A stretch of 14,815 nt of DNA from Verrucomicrobiota bacterium (GTDB lineage: Bacteria; Verrucomicrobiota; Verrucomicrobiia; Chthoniobacterales; UBA10450): positions 1 to 14,815 of the forward strand of contig QHOD01000046.1 in the NCBI GenBank assembly GCA_003218615.1, read 5' to 3'. A program made the translations under genes and the position numbers. This document shows positions 6,570 to 14,561 of this stretch, piece after piece (positions within the stretch are counted from its first letter, which is position 1; every line of letters begins with the position of its first letter). The notes under the pieces were generated by a model, which was not told where the DNA came from, did no database searches, and saw only the letters and a program-made list of their open reading frames with translations.

Positions 6570-8000
6570 GTGGCTCGGCTTCAACTGTGCCTGCTGAGCG
6601 GCCTTACTGCTGCCGGCCTCGGGAGCCAGTCGCTTGCCAACGCGCAGGACATTCACGCGAAGCAGGCTATCTCGCAGAGGGACGCCTTTACGACGACGGC
6701 AGCCTACGTAGTGCAATTCTACCCGCTGTGGTTTACATACTATCAGTCGAAGATCGCCAATACCAACCGCATAGCCGGACCTGATCGGATTTCTCCCATC
6801 TACCATATTGTGGTCGCGATCAACGACGACACGCTCTACGGCAGCAGCTTCCTCGACCTGATGGCCCAGCCGATGATCCTAAAGGTCCCGGCGACGACTG
6901 CCGCGTACTCCGTGCTCACGCTGGACCCCTTCGGCGATATTTTCGAGTCGGGCATCCCATCGCAACCACCGGGAACCTCGCTGCCGGCGACAACTTATGC
7001 GCTCACCGGACCCGGATTTGCAGGGGTGCTTCCCGCCGGGGTCACCCCCATCGCAATGCCTCTCGACTTCTCGGAATTGATCTTCCGGGCCGACAAGTTC
7101 TCCCCAAGTGGCGAGGATCAGATCGCACAAGCCAGCCAGTTCCGCGCGGGACTGTTTACTCAGCCGCTCTGCGCCTATCTGAATCAGCCCTGCCCCGCTG
7201 GAGTCCCGGCGGGAGGCACCGCTTTAATCGTTCCGGAAATCGCGACCGCTGCACCGTTCAAGACGGCGGCCGACGCATTGATCGCGAAAGACCCGATCAC
7301 ATTCCTCAAGCAGCTCCAAACGGCGGTCGCGGCTCCCAACACCCCACCCCTGTCGCCGGCCGAACAGGCGTTATCGGACCATTTCGACAGTCTGTTTGGC
7401 GATGGGAATAATTTCAACGGTAACGCGAAGAAAAACGAGTTCATCGCGGGCGCGCAGGCAGCCCACGACTTGATCCTGGAGAATTATCTCACCCATACAG
7501 GCACGACAAACTGGATTCACTTCACCAATATCGGTGCATGGGGTGACCATGTCATCGATCGAGCGTCGATAACGGAGTTCATCCAGTACGGCAACGGAAT
7601 TAGCACCGCGGCGTACTACCATACATTTAGGGACGGCCGAGGCTTCCCGCTCGACGGGAGCAGCCCGCATGGCTATGTCCTGACGTTTCCTAACGGGGGG
7701 CAGCCCGAGGCGTCGCGCTTCTGGTCCGTCACTGCGTACACCCCGGATTCGATCGAGCTGATCGACAACCCGGCGAACAAGTACGTCGTCGCCAGCTATA
7801 CGCCGGGGTTGCAGACTAATACGGACGGCTCGCTCTCGATTTACATGACCAGGACGCTCCCCGACGGCGTACCGCCGGCCAACTGGCTCCCGATATCGCG
7901 CCGCCCGTTCAACATCATGCTTCGTGTTTACGGCGTGGTCCCGAGCAGTACCGTCGCTGACGACACGTATGTCCCACCGGGCATCGATAAGATTCGTTAG
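6570..8000 (+). CDS. DUF1254/DUF1214 domain protein, exported
   Basis: A 476-residue protein with an N-terminal DUF1254-like part (about 38-165, with NDDTLYGSSFLDL at 85-97) and a C-terminal DUF1214-like part (about 350-476, with FWSVTAY at 384, DGSLSIYMT and NWLP at 438). The family is widespread and often exported; its biochemical role is unsettled. Residues 1-26 look like a cleavable signal peptide ending LANAQ. The start shown is GTG 6570, the first plausible codon. However, the frame stays open to 6513 and its upstream residues (GLIKKNKNFSAFVARL) look like the basic part of the same signal peptide, so the original start may have been lost at a junction. Codon third positions are richer in G/C than in the neighbours, and the gene is flanked by direct repeats. 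Both suggest transfer. Confidence 0.9.
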   Translation: MARLQLCLLSGLTAAGLGSQSLANAQDIHAKQAISQRDAFTTTAAYVVQFYPLWFTYYQSKIANTNRIAGPDRISPIYHIVVAINDDTLYGSSFLDLMAQPMILKVPATTAAYSVLTLDPFGDIFESGIPSQPPGTSLPATTYALTGPGFAGVLPAGVTPIAMPLDFSELIFRADKFSPSGEDQIAQASQFRAGLFTQPLCAYLNQPCPAGVPAGGTALIVPEIATAAPFKTAADALIAKDPITFLKQLQTAVAAPNTPPLSPAEQALSDHFDSLFGDGNNFNGNAKKNEFIAGAQAAHDLILENYLTHTGTTNWIHFTNIGAWGDHVIDRASITEFIQYGNGISTAAYYHTFRDGRGFPLDGSSPHGYVLTFPNGGQPEASRFWSVTAYTPDSIELIDNPANKYVVASYTPGLQTNTDGSLSIYMTRTLPDGVPPANWLPISRRPFNIMLRVYGVVPSSTVADDTYVPPGIDKIR

Positions 8001-8105
8001 TCTCGGGCAGGCCGCCAGCGAGCTAAGTTAGAGAGCTGCGTATTTCTGAGCGATTACTAGCCGCCCCTACCAAGTCCTCGCCCCATCCAAACGGATACAC
8101 TACCG

Positions 8106-8127
8106 GGGCGATTGACCTCAATCGCCC
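8106..8127. terminator. Hairpin between DUF1254 gene and the convergent membrane-protein gene
   Basis: A perfect 9-bp stem, GGGCGATTG (8106-8114) and CAATCGCCC (8119-8127), with loop ACCT. It lies 10 bp past the stop of the minus-strand membrane gene and about 105 bp past the DUF1254 stop, so it could serve both. Neither side has a U-run, so a classic intrinsic terminator is not proven. The rest of 8001-8137 shows no gene. Confidence 0.4.
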
Positions 8128-8137
8128 GCACGAAGCA

Positions 8138-8797
8138 TCACAAGATGCCTACAGCGCGTGAGATGAGCAATACGACAATGCTCAATGAAATAAAGATTTG
8201 GCACATCGCTAGAACTTTTACCCAGCGAGCCAGCAGTGGCGCGTCTGTCGGGCCGAAGGTCGAACTCTGCGTGAAGGCAATAAAGAGATAATCGACGAAA
8301 CCCGGACGCCACCGTTCCACGCCGAATCGTCCACGCTCGATTTTTTCTATCTGCATCTGCGGGAAGACAAAACTGCAACTGCCAAATTCGCGGCGTTTCT
8401 CACGCACATTCGGACCGCCGCCATCGAGTCGCCAATACCAAAGCGCAAACACGAGGACGTTTGCGAGCCAGAGTTCCGCGCCGGAAAACAAAAGAGAAAG
8501 CGGCGCCTGCTTGTGAGCGGGTAGCGTCCTGACCAGCAACACGACTGACCCAATGAGAGCGAGTGTGATGATTGCGTTAATCGCAATGCCCAACGCGTGA
8601 TTCAAGGAATGACGACCCATGCGATGGGTCATGACTGTTGGGACCAACAGCACTGCAATTAAACCTGGCAGCAGCCAGGTGGGACCCACCGTGAACCACG
8701 GCGGCAAGGCCAGGTAAATTCCACCGATGGCAAACAACGCGAGAACCACCTGCCAGCGCGGTTCTGGTTTATCGACGTGCTCTGCCGGCGTGGTCAT
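8138..8797 (-). CDS. Multi-pass inner-membrane protein, DUF1345-like
   Basis: A 219-residue protein with about five hydrophobic segments: GIYLALPPWFTVG and LLPGLIAVLLVPTV near the N-terminus, two in the middle (ALGIAINAIITLALIGSVVLLV and LWLANVLVFALWYW), and a C-terminal YLFIAFTQSSTFGPTD followed by a long hydrophobic end. The F/Y-x-x-F-T-x4-F-x-PTD stretch before the last helix is shared with DUF1345-type and channel-like membrane proteins I recall, but I cannot name a function. The ATG at 8797 is supported by a polar MTTPAEHVDKPEPRW start before the first helix. Its 3' end is duplicated as a relic at 6433-6525 on the far side of the DUF1254 gene. Confidence 0.8.
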   Translation of the reverse strand: MTTPAEHVDKPEPRWQVVLALFAIGGIYLALPPWFTVGPTWLLPGLIAVLLVPTVMTHRMGRHSLNHALGIAINAIITLALIGSVVLLVRTLPAHKQAPLSLLFSGAELWLANVLVFALWYWRLDGGGPNVREKRREFGSCSFVFPQMQIEKIERGRFGVERWRPGFVDYLFIAFTQSSTFGPTDAPLLARWVKVLAMCQIFISLSIVVLLISRAVGIL

Positions 8798-8939
8798 TAC
8801 ATTGGCCTATAGCCAGGATTTATCGCAGCGCGAGCGTTCGCTTTCGATTCCCATTTGGCAGAAGAAAGCGTAGTTATAGCCACGAACCTGTTTGCCGCAT
8901 CCATCTAGCGGCGAATCGGCCGTTAAGCTGACTTGTAAA

Positions 8940-9560
8940 ATGCGAAGAATCTTAATCACGTTTGCGGTTCTTGTCGCAGGCATCGCCGCAGTATTGGCAA
9001 CATGGATATTTGGCGGGCGTCAGCTCTCATTGTTTATCGATCGGTTCGGGACAATTGAAACAATTTCTGCGGCGATCAACTTCATCGCTTACGAAGGCAA
9101 TGGAACTGGTGGCATCTTTATTGTGAACGGCGTTGGGTTGAGTCTGAATGACCCGACTCCGAAGATCTCTCCGAGCATCGGCTCGACAAAAAATGACCAA
9201 TTCGCCTTGGCCAGCGGAGGGAAGGTCTTCGCTTTCGGCCCCGTTGTATCAACATCCACACCGGAGAATGCCGAAGTTCGCCTCGCGACTGTGCCGCCTG
9301 CTGGCGACAACGCATCTCTCGCCATTCGGCGAAGTGTTCTCAGTTGGCCAACGCCATTCGATTTGAATTTCATGACTGGACAGTCGCCGTCATGGAAACG
9401 GCACATGTATTATCAGCTCCGTTGGAAAAAAGCCTCCGGGGAGACGCTGGAAATGCTCTGGCGTTACGAACAATATTTTTATCCAGGCAACGGTTGGGGA
9501 AGCGGCTTCATGACCCGGGAGGGCTCGACCGGCCTGATCCGGGTTGACCTCCATCTCTGA
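8940..9560 (+). CDS. Membrane-anchored or exported hypothetical protein
   Basis: A 206-residue protein starting MRRILITFAVLVAGIAAVLA, a basic N-terminus followed by a single hydrophobic segment, which is a signal anchor or signal peptide. The remainder is a polar, probably beta-rich domain (VYEGNGTGGIF-like turns, YYQLRWKKASGE, WRYEQYFYPGNGWG) that would be periplasmic. No family is recognised. The frame is open to a TTG at 8892, but the ATG at 8940 gives a proper signal sequence and is preferred. It is divergent from the membrane gene ending at 8797. The intervening 142 bp shows no further gene. Confidence 0.75.
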   Translation: MRRILITFAVLVAGIAAVLATWIFGGRQLSLFIDRFGTIETISAAINFIAYEGNGTGGIFIVNGVGLSLNDPTPKISPSIGSTKNDQFALASGGKVFAFGPVVSTSTPENAEVRLATVPPAGDNASLAIRRSVLSWPTPFDLNFMTGQSPSWKRHMYYQLRWKKASGETLEMLWRYEQYFYPGNGWGSGFMTREGSTGLIRVDLHL

Positions 9561-9587
9561 ACACAAGCTTGTCTGGCACGCAGTTAG

Positions 9588-10352
9588 TTGCATCGTTTCA
9601 GGGTGCGACTTTCGCGCAAAATCCAGAAACTGTTTTCGCCCGAAATCTTTGAGAGTTTTCGCGAGCACGCCGCGCGCTGGACTCATCCAGTGAGTTCTCG
9701 GCGAATTCTGGCAACGATTGATCGGGTCAAATTAGAGAGGCTGCGCGAGGATTATCCCTACCGGCCCAATGCGCGAAGGATCAACATGTATGAAGACGCA
9801 GCTCACTGGATCGGCGTTCACGTCGCACACGCGCAAGATCTTTGGCTCGATCGCACTCCGCCTCTTCGCATCCTCGATCTCGGCTGCGGCGCGGGATATT
9901 TCCTCTACGTCTGCCGTTTTTTCGGCCACGAAGGAATCGGCGTCGATACCGACGAAGAACCGCTGTTTCGCGGCACAACTGCGCTGCTGAACGTGCGGCG
10001 CACGATCGCGCGCATTCATCCGCGCGTTCCACTGCCTGATCTCGGGGAAAAATTCGATCTCATCACTGCGCATCGCGTTTGTTTTCATCGGCTCAATCGT
10101 GCGCCAAGCGGGGAATGGAACGAATGGACGCCTGCCGATTGGGAATTTTTCATCAACGATATCCAGACCAAGTTCTTAAAGCCGAACGGTCGTTTGCTTC
10201 TCGACTTCAATCCGCGGCGTGATGGCAGCTCGTTTTTTACGCCGGCACTCCGCGCGTGTTTTCTCGCGAAAGGTGCACGCATCTTTCGCTCGAAAGCATT
10301 GCTCGCGGCGGAACCCGGGAAGCGCCCGCGATTCAAGCAAACGAAAAGGTAG
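9588..10352 (+). CDS. Class I SAM-dependent methyltransferase
   Basis: A soluble protein of about 254 residues with a Rossmann-type methyltransferase core: motif I ILDLGCGAGYFLY (95-107), the acidic end of strand 2 GVDTD (118-122), EKFDLITAHRVCFH (154-167), and FLKPNGRLLLDFN after the next helix. It would transfer a methyl group from SAM; the acceptor is unknown. An N-terminal helical region (SRKIQKLFSPEIFESFREH) precedes the core. The start is uncertain: TTG 9588 or GTG 9603, neither with a good ribosome site. Its TAG stop is formed by the left end (GGTAG) of a palindromic repeat; the natural end of the protein may therefore have been shifted, though the basic C-terminal tail looks plausible. 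It is convergent with sulfotransferase copy 2. Confidence 0.85.
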   Translation: MHRFRVRLSRKIQKLFSPEIFESFREHAARWTHPVSSRRILATIDRVKLERLREDYPYRPNARRINMYEDAAHWIGVHVAHAQDLWLDRTPPLRILDLGCGAGYFLYVCRFFGHEGIGVDTDEEPLFRGTTALLNVRRTIARIHPRVPLPDLGEKFDLITAHRVCFHRLNRAPSGEWNEWTPADWEFFINDIQTKFLKPNGRLLLDFNPRRDGSSFFTPALRACFLAKGARIFRSKALLAAEPGKRPRFKQTKR

Positions 10353-10374
10353 AGACGCGGCCCTGTCCCCTACC
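10348..10374. repeat. Short palindromic repeat, GGTAGRGAC family (copy 1)
   Basis: A 27-bp element with GGTAGAGAC at one end and GTCCCCTACC at the other, so its termini are GGTAG/CTACC. It resembles the ends of the larger element at 13183-13235. It fills nearly all of the space between two convergent stops: it supplies the TAG of the methyltransferase (10350-10352) and ends 2 bp before the stop of the sulfotransferase (10377). Confidence 0.6.
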
Positions 10375-10376
10375 AA

Positions 10377-11138
10377 TTACAACTTCCAATCCAAGCAATC
10401 CCACCCGAGCAGTTGTTCGAGCTTTGCGATGTCCTCCGCGAATAGGTTGTAGACGCAAATCCGCTCCTCCCAATTCATGGTGCGCTCGTATGGCACAACA
10501 TTTCTGTCTTTGCTACGCACTGAACGCATCGGCTCGAGACCGAGAAACGAGAAGATCGAAACAAGCGTTTCGCGCTGTTTGTCCTTGAAATCTTCAAACT
10601 TCACGACCTTCACTTGCTCGCGCGGGAAGAGTCTGAAGAGACGTTCGAGTTGCCGGGCATAGAACCCTCGATCGACATAAGCAAAACGACGCACTTCAGC
10701 TGGCGGCGCGCCGGCGATGCGCGTTTGTTCTTCTCTCACGGCATCAAAGAAATCCAACGGCTCGCGGCCCTTGAATCTTTGCATGTTCCAATGGGCGAAG
10801 GCGCGCTCGACCGGATTGCGCAAGAGAACGATCAATTTGATTTTCGGATTGTATTGCCAAATTCGCTCCGCCGCTGGCTCGTAGTAAATGTAACTTGGCG
10901 TGCAGTCGCCGGCGATGATCGATGGAGCAAGCTGCGGATAATGCTTGTGTAACTGTTCGTAATCAACCGGGCCCGCGAACATCGCGTCGTCGTCGAAGAA
11001 ATGCATTTCCTGCTGGTCGCCCATCGTGATCTTGGGATGTGTCGCGAGAAAATAATGCAGCGCCGTTGTCCCGGATTTTTGCGCTCCTGCCAGAATGAAA
11101 TCGAGCTGCTCGATTTTTCGCCGTCTGGTTCGAAACAT
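10377..11138 (-). CDS. PAPS-dependent sulfotransferase (copy 2)
   Basis: A 253-residue sulfotransferase with the complete fold pattern. The PAPS 5'-loop AGAQKSGTTAL is at 17-27, the catalytic-type QEMHFFDDD block is uninterrupted at 43-51 (likely base E44), AGDCTPSYIYY is near 76-86, and the 3'-phosphate motif RNPVERAFAHW is at 107-117. It is a paralogue of the gene at 658-1452, sharing long blocks along the full length including the C-terminal LLGWDCLDWK. One departure: residue 115 is alanine where the PAPS-binding serine is usual. The acceptor is unknown. ATG 11138 gives MFRTRRRKIEQLDF, matching the family's short basic start. It is divergent from the S46 peptidase gene. Confidence 0.93.
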   Translation of the reverse strand: MFRTRRRKIEQLDFILAGAQKSGTTALHYFLATHPKITMGDQQEMHFFDDDAMFAGPVDYEQLHKHYPQLAPSIIAGDCTPSYIYYEPAAERIWQYNPKIKLIVLLRNPVERAFAHWNMQRFKGREPLDFFDAVREEQTRIAGAPPAEVRRFAYVDRGFYARQLERLFRLFPREQVKVVKFEDFKDKQRETLVSIFSFLGLEPMRSVRSKDRNVVPYERTMNWEERICVYNLFAEDIAKLEQLLGWDCLDWKL

Positions 11139-11181
11139 CGCTACACTCTATAACCAATCGCGGAACAGTTGTCGCGCTCTC

Positions 11182-13245
11182 ATGGGCATCTTATGCTGGC
11201 CGATGCTTATCGCTTTTTCGAATTTTGGAAAACTGGCTTCAATCGCCATCGGCTGTCTCATTGGCTTCCCCGTGGCAGCAGCGGCCGATGAGGGGATGTG
11301 GCTCTTTAATGCGCCGCCGCTCAAGCAACTCAAAGAAAAATACAATTTCGAGCCAACGCCGCAGTGGCTCGAGCACCTGCAAAAAGCGAGCGTCCGCTTC
11401 AATTCCGGCGGCAGCGGATCTTTCGTTTCCGAGAATGGATTGGTGATCACGAATCATCACGTCGGCGCCGACACATTGCAGAAAATCAGCAGCCAGGAGC
11501 ACAATTATCTGCGGGACGGCTTCTACGCCAGGACGCAGACGGAAGAAATTAAATCAACCGATCTCGAGCTGAACGTGCTCATGTCCATGGAAGACGTCAC
11601 CGCGCGAGTAAATGGCGCGGTGAAACCGGGCATGACGAGCGATCAAGCTTCCAGTGCGCGCAACTCGGCCATCGCCGCGATTGAAAAAGAAAGCAAAGAC
11701 AAGACCGGACTTCGCTCCGATGTCGTTACGTTATACCGGGGCGGTGATTACCATCTTTATCGGTACAAGCGTTACGACGACATCCGCCTGGTTTTCGCAC
11801 CGGAACAGCAGATGGCTTTTTTTGGCGGCGACCCGGACAATTTCGAATATCCGCGCTTCGACCTCGATATCTGCTTTTTTCGCGTTTACGAGAATGGTCA
11901 ACCAGCGAAGATCGACAATTTCTTGAAATGGAATGCGCGCGGCCCGAGCGACGGCGAACTGACATTTGTGAGCGGAAGCCCGGGCAAAACAGATCGGCAA
12001 CTCACGCTGGATGAATTGGCCGACACGCGCGATCGGTGGCTGCCTTATCTCTTGCGAATGTTTAACCGGCGCGAAGTGCTGGAGCTGGCTTACAGCGCGC
12101 GCTCTTTTGAGAATGCACGGAAGGCGCGTGACGATCTTTTCGGCGACCAAAACAATCGAAAACGTTACGACGGTTATCTCGCCGGGCTGCTGGATCCACA
12201 AACTTGGTCCGCACTCAGGGCGCGCGAGCAGAAATTGCGTGACGCAATTGGGCGCGATCCCAAGCTGAAATCGACGACCGCCGCATACGATCGAATCAAA
12301 CGTGCCGAAGCTGAGATCGCGAAAAACGCGCCGCTTTACAACTATCTCGAACAAGAGCGGCCAAGCACCGTCGGTTATCGCGGGCCGCGAGCTTTCTCCG
12401 GGAACCTTTTCAAATACGCGCGGTTACTCGTGCGCACAATCGATGAGCGCGCCAAACCGAACGGCGAACGGATTCCAGCGTTTCGCGACAGCGCACACGA
12501 ATCACTCGAGCTCGAGCTTTTCTCGACCGAACCGATCTATGATGACTACGAAATACTGCGACTGAACGATTCCTTGACGGATTTCGCTTCCCAATTTGGC
12601 GCCGACAATCCGCTCGTTCAGAAAGTGCTCGCGGGCAAATCTCCGCATGCGCGCGCCGTTGAGCTGGTCTCCGGTACGAAACTGAAAGACTTGGCGGCGC
12701 GCAAAGATCTTTATGGAAAAGAAGCGGCTGCGTTGCAGGCCTCGCATGATCCTATGATTGATCTGGCGCGCCTTATTGATAGACCGGCAAGAGATGCCCG
12801 AAAGATTTACGACGCGCAGGAAGAGACCAAGAAGCAGGCGTATTCGGAAATCGCGAAAGCGCGCTTTGCCATTGAAGGCACGAGCAACTATCCGGATGCA
12901 ACCTTCACGCTCAGGCTTTCCTACGGGACCGTGCGCGGCTATGAACAGGACGGAAAACAGATTCCCGCATTCACTGACTTTGCCGGTTTGTACCAACGCT
13001 CCGCCGAGCATGACAACAAACCGCCCTTCGAGATTCCGCAGCGCTGGATCGACAAGAAATCCGCGCTGGATTTATCGACGCATTTCAATTTTGTTTCCGA
13101 CGCCGACATAATCGGCGGCAACAGCGGCAGTCCAGTGGTGAACAAGGCCGGCGAATTCGCCGGCATCATTTTCGACGGAATAGGTAGGGACGCCGCGCTG
13201 CGGCGTCGGCGGTCTGTGCAGCGCGCTGTCCCTACGAATTTTTAA
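11182..13245 (+). CDS. S46 family dipeptidyl-peptidase, C-terminally truncated by a repeat
   Basis: A periplasmic serine exopeptidase of the DPP7/DPP11 family, which cuts dipeptides from peptide N-termini. The signal sequence is GKLASIAIGCLIGFPVAAAA. The triad is visible: VITNHHVG, the aspartate in DNFEYPRFDLD (about D229), and the serine in GGNSGSPVV (about S648). The inserted alpha-helical domain occupies the middle. The length is 687 residues against about 710-720 for the family. Native sequence stops after GIIFDG (about residue 666). The last 21 residues (IGRDAALRRRR...) are encoded by a palindromic repeat. The lost part includes the position corresponding to DPP7 G673/DPP11 R673, which sets substrate specificity, and the final strands and helix. 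Start: ATG 11182; ATG 11203 is an equally possible start, while an upstream ATG at 11095 would overlap the divergent sulfotransferase. It may be inactive. Confidence 0.9.
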   Translation: MGILCWPMLIAFSNFGKLASIAIGCLIGFPVAAAADEGMWLFNAPPLKQLKEKYNFEPTPQWLEHLQKASVRFNSGGSGSFVSENGLVITNHHVGADTLQKISSQEHNYLRDGFYARTQTEEIKSTDLELNVLMSMEDVTARVNGAVKPGMTSDQASSARNSAIAAIEKESKDKTGLRSDVVTLYRGGDYHLYRYKRYDDIRLVFAPEQQMAFFGGDPDNFEYPRFDLDICFFRVYENGQPAKIDNFLKWNARGPSDGELTFVSGSPGKTDRQLTLDELADTRDRWLPYLLRMFNRREVLELAYSARSFENARKARDDLFGDQNNRKRYDGYLAGLLDPQTWSALRAREQKLRDAIGRDPKLKSTTAAYDRIKRAEAEIAKNAPLYNYLEQERPSTVGYRGPRAFSGNLFKYARLLVRTIDERAKPNGERIPAFRDSAHESLELELFSTEPIYDDYEILRLNDSLTDFASQFGADNPLVQKVLAGKSPHARAVELVSGTKLKDLAARKDLYGKEAAALQASHDPMIDLARLIDRPARDARKIYDAQEETKKQAYSEIAKARFAIEGTSNYPDATFTLRLSYGTVRGYEQDGKQIPAFTDFAGLYQRSAEHDNKPPFEIPQRWIDKKSALDLSTHFNFVSDADIIGGNSGSPVVNKAGEFAGIIFDGIGRDAALRRRRSVQRAVPTNF
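13183..13235. repeat. Palindromic repeat, GGTAGRGAC family (copy 2), inside the S46 3' end
   Basis: Perfect 8-bp inverted termini, GTAGGGAC (13184-13191) and GTCCCTAC (13228-13235). Within them are a hairpin GACGCCGC-GCT-GCGGCGTC (13189-13207) and a 10-bp palindrome CAGCGCGCTG (13219-13228). It is GC-rich and codes for the arginine/alanine-rich tail of the S46 protein. Directly after it come the stops of two convergent genes. It looks like a REP/MITE-type non-autonomous element or bidirectional hairpin; no transposase is near. Confidence 0.75.
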
Positions 13246-14030
13246 AGCTGCTTCAGTAATGCTTTCCAGCGTGCCCAGGCGTCCTCGCGCGCTTTTTTGT
13301 CGCCTTCGCGCATGTTCGGATTGGCTGGCTCGCCTGAGCGCATAAATCCGTGACCGGCGCCTTTGTAAATGACCGGCTCGTATTTCTTCCCGGCGGCTTT
13401 CATTAGTTCTTCCGCTTTGGGAATACCGGCGTTTACCCGCTCATCGTTCTCGCCGTAGAATCCGTAAACCGGGCAGGGAATTTTCGCGATCTTCGCCGGA
13501 TCATCGAGCGCCGTTCCGTAAAATGAATAGACGGCTTTCAGTTTCAGATTAGTGCTCGCATAATCGAACGCCCATCCCCCGCCCCGGCAAAATCCACAGA
13601 CAGCGAGCGTGCCGGTGCAGGCCGGAATTTTGAGCGCATAATCGGCGGTCGCATCGAGAACCGCTTTGATTTGATCTTGCGTCACCGCCGAGGTCGCTTT
13701 GCTCGCTCCATCGGCATCTTCAAACTTTTGACCATTGAGAAAATCGGGCGCAATCGCGATGACACCATTTTCGGCCAGCTCATCGCACATGCTGCGCAGC
13801 CAATCAGTCAGGCCAAAAATTTCCTGAATGACCAGCAGGGCTGGCGCTTTGTCTTTGCGCTCGGGATAAACGACGAAGGCTTTGATCGTGCGGTCGCCTG
13901 ATTTGATATCGACCCATTCGCCGTGGCGCGGCGAACTATTCAGACGTTCCTTACCAAAATCCTTGTATTCCTCCGCACGAATTGATGGGGCGACGCAAGC
14001 AAGAGCGATCGCGAACAGAAGATGTTTCAT
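13242..14030 (-). CDS. Secreted dienelactone hydrolase-like alpha/beta hydrolase
   Basis: A 262-residue protein with a signal peptide (MKHLLFAIALACVAPSIRAE) and a dienelactone-hydrolase fold. The nucleophile is cysteine in GFCRGG (C148), with D196 in GENDERV and H227 in GAGHGF completing the triad, and a conserved glutamate in VIQEIFGL (E70). Cytoplasmic homologues hydrolyse dienelactones (carboxymethylenebutenolidase); exported members are of uncertain substrate. It is probably co-transcribed with the DoxX-like gene 20 bp upstream. Its stop overlaps that of the S46 gene by 3 bp, directly beside the palindromic repeat. There is no clear Shine-Dalgarno sequence. Confidence 0.92.
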   Translation of the reverse strand: MKHLLFAIALACVAPSIRAEEYKDFGKERLNSSPRHGEWVDIKSGDRTIKAFVVYPERKDKAPALLVIQEIFGLTDWLRSMCDELAENGVIAIAPDFLNGQKFEDADGASKATSAVTQDQIKAVLDATADYALKIPACTGTLAVCGFCRGGGWAFDYASTNLKLKAVYSFYGTALDDPAKIAKIPCPVYGFYGENDERVNAGIPKAEELMKAAGKKYEPVIYKGAGHGFMRSGEPANPNMREGDKKAREDAWARWKALLKQL

Positions 14031-14050
14031 GACGGAGATGTTGATCTTAG

Positions 14051-14500
14051 CTAAGTCGTTGCCGTGGCAGCGGCAGTTTTTCCCTTCTTAATCCACGCGT
14101 CGATACTCCAGCGTCCAGCGCCATAAAACACGACGAACAAGAAGAACCAGCAATAGAAGATAGCCAGTTCGCCTTTGTTCGATACTTGCGGTCCGGCGCT
14201 CGAAATCGGAAAAAATTTGGCCATCGGCGTTGGTGCGTTAGCCACGTGAATCATGAAATAAGCTACTGCCATCTCGCCGCTGGAGATGAATGCGGCCAAC
14301 CGCGTCAGTAATCCAAATGCAATAAGCAAGCCGCCGACAAGTTGAATCCAGCCGCCGACCTGCATCATCATGTTGTCCGAACCGGGCATCCCGCCGAACA
14401 TGCCCAGCACTAATTGCCCGCCATGAGAGGCAAACATCAAACCGACAATCAGCCGCGTAGCGCAGTAAAACGGATCAGCAAATCGATTAAGCGAGTTCAT
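14051..14500 (-). CDS. DoxX-like membrane protein
   Basis: A 149-residue four-helix membrane protein of the DoxX type: RLIVGLMFASHGGQLVLG (helix 1 with the characteristic glycine after a helix with SHG), then GGWIQLVGGLLIAFGLLTRLAAFISSGEMAVAYF (helices 2 and 3), and LAIFYCWFFLFVVFYGAGRWSIDAW (helix 4 with the usual GAG-x-SIDA end). Family members are linked to quinone/thiosulfate oxidation or redox balance in some organisms, but most have no assigned role. It ends 20 bp before the hydrolase start, suggesting one transcript. A palindrome, CTTAGCTAAG (14046-14055), overlaps its stop codon. Confidence 0.9.
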   Translation of the reverse strand: MNSLNRFADPFYCATRLIVGLMFASHGGQLVLGMFGGMPGSDNMMMQVGGWIQLVGGLLIAFGLLTRLAAFISSGEMAVAYFMIHVANAPTPMAKFFPISSAGPQVSNKGELAIFYCWFFLFVVFYGAGRWSIDAWIKKGKTAAATATT

Positions 14501-14561
14501 GTGGTTGAGCGTGAACGATGCCGATCTTTGATGTCAAGAGATTCACGCGCTTGTTCTGAAG

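Noticed and set aside
6433..8197. Insertion sequence or integron carrying the DUF1254 gene
   Set aside because: No transposase, integrase, terminal inverted repeats or short target duplication is seen; the 60-bp direct repeats are gene tails.
11731..12354. 207-codon open frame on the minus strand
   Set aside because: Antisense shadow of the S46 peptidase, whose catalytic motifs are clear on the other strand. The same applies to 12502-13011.
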